32,860 nt of DNA from Pseudomonadota bacterium. GTDB lineage: Bacteria > Pseudomonadota > Gammaproteobacteria > Burkholderiales > Sulfuriferulaceae. The translations under genes were made by a program, and so were the position numbers. Shown one piece after another: positions 27,828 to 32,860 of this stretch; positions within the stretch are counted from its first letter, which is position 1; each line of letters begins with the position of its first letter. The notes under the pieces were generated by a model. The model saw only the letters and a list, made by a program, of their open reading frames with translations, ran no database searches and was not told where the DNA came from. Location of the stretch: positions 114,614 to 147,473 of the forward strand of contig JAJZUW010000008.1 in assembly GCA_021845925.1 (NCBI GenBank). The letters run 5' to 3'.

Positions 27828-28854
27828 GCCGGCCTCCCCTGCGATTGAGCGTTTCAAATGCCAGCAAACTGACAAACAACAATCCCTGCAGCACCTGGGC
27901 CGCCGCATCCGGCAAATCCAGATGTCGCTGCAACAGACTATTGGACGCACCAAGTCCCCCGATCAGGATTGCCCCAGCGATGACGCCAAGCGGGTGATGC
28001 CTGGCCGCAAACGAGACCAGAATGCCCTGATAACCGTAACCAGCCATCAGGTCCGCGTTGGCACAGCCTTGCACGGCAGCAACTTCGAACATGCCGGCAA
28101 GTCCGGCAAAACCACCGCCAAGTACACTGGCAGCAAGCATCAGCCGTCCGACCGGCAAACCAGTCATTTTTGCAGCACGCGGATTGCCGCCAACAATGTC
28201 AATGGCAAACCCGAATACGGTATGGCGCAACAGCCACCACGCTGCCAGACAAGCCAGCACTCCCCACGCCAGCCCCCAGTGCACTTCCATACCAGGGATG
28301 TTGCCAATCATGTCGCGCGAATCGAGTGGTGCTGTCGATGGTTTGTTCAGGCTGGCCGGATCGCGCAGCCAGCCTTCGACCAGGAAATTGAACACCGCCT
28401 GACCGATATACGCTAGCAACAGACTGGAGATGGTTTCATTGACACCGCGCCGGTAGCGTAGCCAGCCCGAGATCCCGATCCACAGGCCCCCTGTCACCCA
28501 GGCCGCCAGTGCCATCCCGGCCAGCACCATAACCACTGGCCGGGATGCCCACCATACACCCACCATGGCAGCCGCCAGCCCACCCAATGCCAGCGCTCCT
28601 TCACCACCAATGATAACCATACCTGCTCGTGCCGGCACAGCAACGCACAGTGCGGTAAACATGATCGGCGCTGCACGGGACAGAGTGTTCTGCCAGGCAA
28701 ACCCGGAGCCGAAAGCACCCTTTCCCACCAGCATCAGGGCTTCGACTGCTGGGTAGCCGCTGGCCGCCACAAACAATGCAAATGCGCCAGCAGTTACCAC
28801 GATCGCTGCCACGATTGGTCGCAAGGAATCCAGTGCCTGTCGATACATGTTCAT
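27820..28854 (-). CDS. ABC transporter permease (BPD_transp_2 type), first subunit
   Basis: 344 aa, about eight to ten hydrophobic segments. It has MVIIGGEGALALGGLAAAMVGVW (the GGEG signature of this permease subgroup), RRGVNETISSLLLAYIGQAVFNFLVEGWLRDP and GGNPRAAKMTGLPVGRLML, all usual in the YufP-like partner of nucleoside-type importers. It begins 12 bp after the BMP protein stop; the Shine-Dalgarno is weak (GGGCAG), and MYRQAL two codons later is an alternative start. The overlap with the second permease supports a heteromeric membrane pore. Confidence 0.9.
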   Translation of the reverse strand: MNMYRQALDSLRPIVAAIVVTAGAFALFVAASGYPAVEALMLVGKGAFGSGFAWQNTLSRAAPIMFTALCVAVPARAGMVIIGGEGALALGGLAAAMVGVWWASRPVVMVLAGMALAAWVTGGLWIGISGWLRYRRGVNETISSLLLAYIGQAVFNFLVEGWLRDPASLNKPSTAPLDSRDMIGNIPGMEVHWGLAWGVLACLAAWWLLRHTVFGFAIDIVGGNPRAAKMTGLPVGRLMLAASVLGGGFAGLAGMFEVAAVQGCANADLMAGYGYQGILVSFAARHHPLGVIAGAILIGGLGASNSLLQRHLDLPDAAAQVLQGLLFVSLLAFETLNRRGGRHA

Positions 28855-28866
28855 CTGTCTGCCCGA

Positions 28867-29997
28867 TCAGACATGACCAATCACGCCATCGACCAGATAA
28901 TTCATGCTTTCCAGTACTTCATCCCGCTGTGCCTGAACCACACCGGCCGGAATCACTGTCTTGCCAGAATTGTCCAGCAATGGCCCTTTGAAGATGACAA
29001 AGTCTCCTGCCATCATGCGGGCTTTGACAGCCAGCGAATGCTGTTTTGCCTTGGCCGAAACAGCCGGGCCAAATGGAGATGTCCTGACAAACCCTTCTTT
29101 GAGTCCGCCGCGCAGGAAATTGATCATCGGCTTGCCAGCCATGGCATTGTTCACCAGGATGGTGTAAGGCGTTTCCCAGTTCCATTCGGCACCGGTCAAA
29201 TAACCTTTCGGTGCCAGCACCGCCTGATTGACGTGATATCCGCAGCAATAGATTCCCCGTCGCTCGGCTGTTTCGATCACTACCTTCGGGCTGTCCACAT
29301 GACAGGTCAACACATCCACGCCCTGGTCGACCAGACTATTGGATGCTTCGGCTTCCTTGACCGGCAACGACCAGTCACCCGTAAAAATCACGCTCACGGT
29401 GCATGCCGGATTGACTGAACGCGCGCCCAGCAAGAAGGCATTGATATTACGAAGCACCTGTGGAATCGGCTTTGCAGCCACAAAACCAAGTTTTTTACTC
29501 TTGCTGGCGTAAGCAGCAGCCATTCCGTTCAAATACACGCATTCATCAATATAACCGAAGAAACTGCCAGCATTTTTCGGCATGCCAGGTTTCCACAAAC
29601 CGCCGCAATGGGAAAAATCAACCGATGGATATTCCTGGGCAACTTTCAGGACATAGGGACTGAAATAACCGAAAGACGTGGCAAACACCATGCCGGCCCC
29701 ATCTTCGTTCACCATGGCTTCCATGGTTTTCTGCACGGCGATGGTTTCCGGAACCCGTTCTTCTTCGACCACCCGGACGCCTGGTAATTTGCGCAACGCG
29801 GCTGCTGCTTCGGCCTGCGACTGGTTATAGCCAAAATCATCCTTGGCACCGACATAAATCGCGCCAACCACCAATTTTGAGGCTGCCATTGCTTGACGGA
29901 CTCCATCAGGAATGAACTGCGAAACTGCACCCGCCCCAAGAGCCGCCATCATTCGTAACCAGTTGCGACGACTTGCCGAATATTTCATTTCTTTCAT
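28867..29997 (-). CDS. BMP-family ABC transporter substrate-binding protein
   Basis: 376 aa from the ATG at 29997, with AGGAGA 7 nt upstream. The N-terminal 40 residues form a signal peptide with a twin-arginine-like SRRNWLRMMAAL, a hydrophobic stretch and an alanine-type cleavage site (MAASK); no lipobox Cys, so a soluble periplasmic protein, possibly Tat-exported. The mature domain matches the BMP/PnrA family: VGAIYVGAKDDFGYNQSQAEA, VFATSFGYFSPYVLKVAQEYPSVDF, GYIDECVYLNGMAAAY and a hinge LGFVAAKP. Characterised members often bind nucleosides; the operon here suggests triuret, biuret or a related ureide. That specificity is inference. Confidence 0.9.
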   Translation of the reverse strand: MKEMKYSASRRNWLRMMAALGAGAVSQFIPDGVRQAMAASKLVVGAIYVGAKDDFGYNQSQAEAAAALRKLPGVRVVEEERVPETIAVQKTMEAMVNEDGAGMVFATSFGYFSPYVLKVAQEYPSVDFSHCGGLWKPGMPKNAGSFFGYIDECVYLNGMAAAYASKSKKLGFVAAKPIPQVLRNINAFLLGARSVNPACTVSVIFTGDWSLPVKEAEASNSLVDQGVDVLTCHVDSPKVVIETAERRGIYCCGYHVNQAVLAPKGYLTGAEWNWETPYTILVNNAMAGKPMINFLRGGLKEGFVRTSPFGPAVSAKAKQHSLAVKARMMAGDFVIFKGPLLDNSGKTVIPAGVVQAQRDEVLESMNYLVDGVIGHV

Positions 29998-30037
29998 CAC
30001 TATTCTCCTGTTGATTCAAAATGATTCTGCTTACCGC

Positions 30038-31843
30038 TTATACCAGCGATGCGTTGTATGCCCGCCAGCCACCGCTTGCGGTGATATCTTCCGCACACAT
30101 GACAGCTGCTGATTCACATAAAAACCCACAAACCTGTTCGCCATCATCCAGATGCAATTTGCCGATTCCGAGCGGGGCCGGTATTTCCATGACAAATTCC
30201 CCAAACAGCCTTACCGGCATTTCCCATATTTCAACACTGATTCGGCTGCCACCTTCTGGAACCCGCACCAGCCCTGGCTTCGTATCGGTCAACTTGAACA
30301 GCCGATACATCGGAGCGGTATGTCGCGTCGACACATACAGTGCGCAACGTTGAGTCAACTGCTTATTCAGGGGAAATCCTGATAAATGAGCACCTGCCAC
30401 CGCAACTTGAACCATCGGCTCGAATGCAGGCAGGGGTTTCAACGCTTGTCGCGATCTGGGAGGAATGGAGCGACCGGTTCCCAGCCGCAAATGAATCACC
30501 GGTTCTGCCTGTCGTGCCAGTTCGGCCAACCGCTGGTCAGCGCCAGCCAGCCCGATCCAGGTTACACCAGCCGGCAAACCGTCCTGACGAAACAGACCTG
30601 GCATGGACAAAGCGCACATCCCCAACAAGTTGACGAAGTTGGTAAACCGGCCCAAGCGTGCGTTCAACGCCAATGGCTCCGCTGCAACCTCTGCCAACGT
30701 TGGAAACAGTGGGGCCGTCGGTAACAACAGCGCATCAACGTCATCAAACCTGTGCCAGCATCTGTCGGCCAAGTCCGCCAGTTCATATTCAGCTGCGAAC
30801 ACATCCATTGCTGAATACCGACCGGCCGTTCTCATGACTGAGGCAACAGCAGGATCCATTGCCTCGGGAAATCCTGCCATCCACGCCCCAAAAGCCAATT
30901 GACGCTCGGCCAGCCACGGACCGTCATACAACAGGTCAGCTACCTGATAAAAATCCGTCAAGTCTGTTATGACCGGATCGATCAGACCTGCATGTTCCAA
31001 CGCACTGACCGAAGCCACATAAGCTTCCCATGCCATGTCATCCATACTGGCGTCCTGTTCAGCCAGCACCCCGACCCTGACTGGAACGGACACCGGGCCA
31101 AGCGGGTAAATCCGTGACCATGGGTGGCTCGGATCGACCATCATCTGCTGCAATACCAGCCACGCATCTGCCACTGTATGTGCGAACACCGAGATGCAAT
31201 CCAGACTCTTGCAGGCTGGAAAAACGCCATCCGTGCCAATCAGGCCTGGCGTTGGCTTTAGCCCAACCAGATTACACATACCTGCGGGTACCCGACCGGA
31301 ACCGGCGGTATCAGTCCCCAACGCAAATGCAACAAGACCGGAGGCGCAGGCAACAGCCGAACCAGAACTGGAACCACCCGGGATTCTGTGTCTGGCAAAT
31401 GGATTGGCCGGCGTGCCCATGGGTGAGCGCGTACCCACCAAGCCAGTAGCAAACTGGTCCATATTGGTCTTTCCTACCAGAATGGCACCAGCTGCCAGCA
31501 ACTGATCAACAACACGAGCCGAATCTGACGGCACCAATTGCATGGCCGGACAAGCGGCTGTGGTAGGCAAATCCGCTACGTCTATATTGTCCTTGACAGC
31601 AAACGGCACACCCAGCAAAGGATATCGACGAAATGCTGCTTCTGGATCAGTTTGCAACGCTCGCAATAACGCCGTTGCGCGCTCCATCAGATGTTTTTTT
31701 GGAATGAATGACAACCAGACTCGGCTGTCACCCGATTCCATCCGATTTGTGATACCCAACATCACTTGAACTGGATCTAGTTGTTGAGTGCGATACGCGT
31801 CCAGCAGTCCACTGATAGTTGGAAATTCCGGCAGATCAAACAT
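30038..31843 (-). CDS. atzF: Allophanate hydrolase AtzF
   Basis: 601 aa, close to the 605 aa of Pseudomonas sp. ADP AtzF. It hydrolyses allophanate to ammonia and CO2, the last step of biuret breakdown. The amidase-signature domain (about 1-440) has the Ser-cisSer-Lys triad at Lys84 (AVKDNID), Ser158 (PGGSSSGSA) and Ser182 (TDTAGSGR), with the same spacing as Lys91, Ser165 and Ser189 of AtzF. The C-terminal ~150 residues (VAVAGAHLSGFPLNKQL onward) form the extra AtzF/DUR2 domain, which separates it from ordinary amidases. The start at 31843 has AGAG upstream; a longer in-frame start at 31876 would begin upstream of the predicted transcription start. First gene of the operon. Confidence 0.93.
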   Translation of the reverse strand: MFDLPEFPTISGLLDAYRTQQLDPVQVMLGITNRMESGDSRVWLSFIPKKHLMERATALLRALQTDPEAAFRRYPLLGVPFAVKDNIDVADLPTTAACPAMQLVPSDSARVVDQLLAAGAILVGKTNMDQFATGLVGTRSPMGTPANPFARHRIPGGSSSGSAVACASGLVAFALGTDTAGSGRVPAGMCNLVGLKPTPGLIGTDGVFPACKSLDCISVFAHTVADAWLVLQQMMVDPSHPWSRIYPLGPVSVPVRVGVLAEQDASMDDMAWEAYVASVSALEHAGLIDPVITDLTDFYQVADLLYDGPWLAERQLAFGAWMAGFPEAMDPAVASVMRTAGRYSAMDVFAAEYELADLADRCWHRFDDVDALLLPTAPLFPTLAEVAAEPLALNARLGRFTNFVNLLGMCALSMPGLFRQDGLPAGVTWIGLAGADQRLAELARQAEPVIHLRLGTGRSIPPRSRQALKPLPAFEPMVQVAVAGAHLSGFPLNKQLTQRCALYVSTRHTAPMYRLFKLTDTKPGLVRVPEGGSRISVEIWEMPVRLFGEFVMEIPAPLGIGKLHLDDGEQVCGFLCESAAVMCAEDITASGGWRAYNASLV

Positions 31844-31854
31844 TGTTTCGTCTC

Positions 31855-31876
31855 TTGCATGCAATCTTGCATACAA
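31855..31876 (-). promoter_or_regulatory. Tandem GntR-type operators at the atzF transcription start
   Basis: Two palindromic 10-mers lie 12 bp centre to centre: TTGCATGCAA (31855-31864, perfect) and TTGCATACAA (31867-31876, one mismatch), each preceded or followed by C/G to extend the CTTG...CAAG pattern. FadR/VanR-type GntR proteins commonly bind TTGTATACAA-like sequences. The sites cover roughly -8 to +13 relative to the predicted sigma-54 start, a position suited to repression by the GntR protein encoded in this operon. Binding is inferred. Confidence 0.6.
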
Positions 31877-31878
31877 GA

Positions 31879-31894
31879 AGCAATCAACGTGCCA
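31879..31894 (-). promoter_or_regulatory. Sigma-54 promoter upstream of atzF
   Basis: The minus strand reads TGGCACGTTGATTGCT, matching the sigma-54 consensus TGGCACG-N4-TTGCW, with the invariant GG (-24) and GC (-12) correctly spaced. Transcription would start near 31868, giving a leader of about 25 nt before the atzF ATG. Sigma-54 control fits nitrogen-scavenging genes, normally activated by NtrC under nitrogen limitation. Confidence 0.75.
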
Positions 31895-32078
31895 ACAGTA
31901 ACGTGAGGAATATCCGCGAATATGCCAGCATTAACGTTGATCCGGGGCTGGACACGCACCCATGTTGATCGTCATGCACCACAGACAGGCGACCTGTAAC
32001 GCAATATCGGGTATCGAAGAGAAATAACCGTCCGGCGGCGGTATGCGACCCGGCAACGGAATCCGGGATTGTGCAGCC

Positions 32079-32426
32079 TCAGGCGCGCATCGGAGCCAAT
32101 GCCGCCACTGACGACACTGGCCAGCGCAATGCCGCTGACCGCCGCTTGCCAGACAGGGTTATTTCGATCATGCTGCCAACAGATGATGGCTGTTCTTGCT
32201 GGACTGACACCGGCACCAGCTTGATGGCTGCATTGGCTCGGACAGGCAGCGTATCACCCCCGGCACGGTGCTGCCTGATCCAGCGCTGCAGCAGATTCGT
32301 ATTGATGCCATTGGCCATGGCAATGCCCGCTACGGATACGCCAGGTTGGCATTGATCAACCAATTGGCGCTTGAATTCCCTGCTGTGGTGCCGGCGTTGG
32401 CGGGGTGGATAAGCGTCAGGAAGCAT
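32079..32426 (-). pseudogene. tnpA: IS66-family TnpA-like fragment
   Basis: 115 aa. RRHHSREFKRQLVDQCQPGVSVAGIAMANGINTNLLQRWIRQHR is the helix-turn-helix of IS66-type accessory transposase TnpA, and the C-terminal IEITLSGKRRSAALRWPVS resembles the end of that protein, but the last residues look unlike the usual WLR-type terminus. No tnpB or tnpC follows on the minus strand before atzF, so this is an orphan remnant rather than a complete element. The ATG lies only 3 bp from a strong palindrome (32430-32458), with no normal ribosome site, so expression is doubtful. Confidence 0.75.
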
Positions 32427-32429
32427 GTT

Positions 32430-32458
32430 AAGTCCCCACTAAAAACAAGTGGGGACTT
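32430..32458. repeat. Perfect palindrome next to the IS66 remnant
   Basis: AAGTCCCCACT and AGTGGGGACTT form an 11-bp perfect stem around the loop AAAAACA. It touches the 5' side of the tnpA fragment. It could be an insertion-sequence end, a bidirectional terminator or a hairpin left by a recombination event; the sequence does not decide. Confidence 0.75.
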
Positions 32459-32462
32459 TGCA

Positions 32463-32860
32463 CGCTAATGAAACCTTATGGAAGGTGAACCGGCTCGCTG
32501 CTTACAGAGCGGCATCATTCAGCGCGTAGTCGCGTTGTGGATTACGTCATTCCGCGCGCAGTCGCGGAATCTGTCGTTCTTGTTCATACACCATGCGAGA
32601 TTCTGCGACTTCGCTTCGCTCCGCGCAGAATGACGAAGGCGGGACGGCTGGTCGCTAATCAAGGTGAGCCGGCTGGCTGCTTACAGAGCGGCATCATTCC
32701 GCGCGCAGTCGCGTTAAGTATTGCGTCATTCCGCGCGCAGTCGCGGAATCTGTCGTTCTTGTTCATACACCATACGAGATTCTGCGACTTCGCTTCGCTC
32801 CGCGCAGAATGACGATAAGGTGGCTCCGCGCAGAATGACGAAGGTGGCACGGCTGGGGGT
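32463..32860. repeat. Tandem array of hairpin-rich dispersed repeat (right end)
   Basis: Two units with a period of about 179 bp (GGTGAACCGGCTCGCTGCTTAC at 32484 versus a close copy at 32663) fill this stretch; no gene is supported. Each contains an 89-bp core (32546-32634 and 32725-32813) beginning GTCATTC and ending GAATGAC, made of hairpins ATTCCGCG...CGCGGAAT and ATTCTGCG...CGCAGAAT. This is the reverse orientation of the cores at the left end of the window. A partial third copy (CCGCGCAGAATGACGAAGG) starts near 32826. Confidence 0.8.

Noticed and set aside
24604-29997. Interpretation as a nucleoside uptake and pyrimidine (Rut-like) degradation system
   Set aside because: No rutA, rutF or other pyrimidine-catabolic genes; the first hydrolase matches BiuH at catalytic and pocket stretches and atzF is present, so ureides fit better.
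31844-32078. IS66 tnpB remnant between atzF and tnpA
   Set aside because: The minus-strand frames lack any TnpB-like sequence; the stretch instead holds the promoter and operator candidates.

Overview
The window looks like a chromosomal segment of a betaproteobacterium, most likely order Burkholderiales and possibly Oxalobacteraceae-like. The grounds are the moderately high G+C, the hemCDXY order, the rsmI/yraN/gmhA/BON-lipoprotein block, a DUF1631 gene and the style of the urease operon. The taxonomic call is inference from gene content, not a database match.

Left part (1-14.8 kb). Positions 1-360 hold two ~186-bp tandem copies of a hairpin-rich dispersed repeat. A minus-strand block yraN-gmhA-BON lipoprotein-hldC-ubiD (3972 to 369) links LPS heptose synthesis, an outer-membrane BON lipoprotein and ubiquinone decarboxylation; the last four genes are tightly packed, while yraN is separated by 158 bp holding a candidate promoter. 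Divergently, rsmI-pyrC-hemC-hemD-hemX-hemY run rightward (4024-9162); hemY is strikingly short. A PAS/HAMP/CZB chemoreceptor overlaps a nitroreductase-family gene by 4 bp (9480-12112). Two ClC-type anion transporter genes, clcA-like and clcB-like, lie on the minus strand (14760-12100), followed by a large DUF1631 gene (17610-14860).

Right part (17.8-31.9 kb), the most interesting region. Sixteen consecutive minus-strand genes, most overlapping or separated by fewer than 20 bp, read in transcription order: atzF (allophanate hydrolase), a BMP-family binding protein, two ABC permeases, biuH (biuret hydrolase), a two-domain ABC ATPase, a second isochorismatase-like cysteine hydrolase (probable triuret hydrolase trtA), an AtzH/DUF3225 protein, a GntR regulator, then ureD-ureA-ureB-ureC-ureE-ureF-ureG. 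This fits one nitrogen-scavenging unit: import of urea oligomers, stepwise hydrolysis triuret > biuret > allophanate > ammonia + CO2, and urea hydrolysis by a nickel urease. Upstream of atzF is a near-perfect sigma-54 promoter (31879-31894). Directly on and after its predicted start site are two tandem TTGCATrCAA palindromes (31855-31876), which look like operators for the GntR protein encoded inside the operon.

Right end (32.0-32.86 kb). An IS66-type tnpA remnant lies next to a perfect 11-bp-arm palindrome, followed by two ~179-bp tandem repeat units. Their core is the same hairpin repeat family as at the left end, in inverted orientation. No tRNA, rRNA or CRISPR array was seen.
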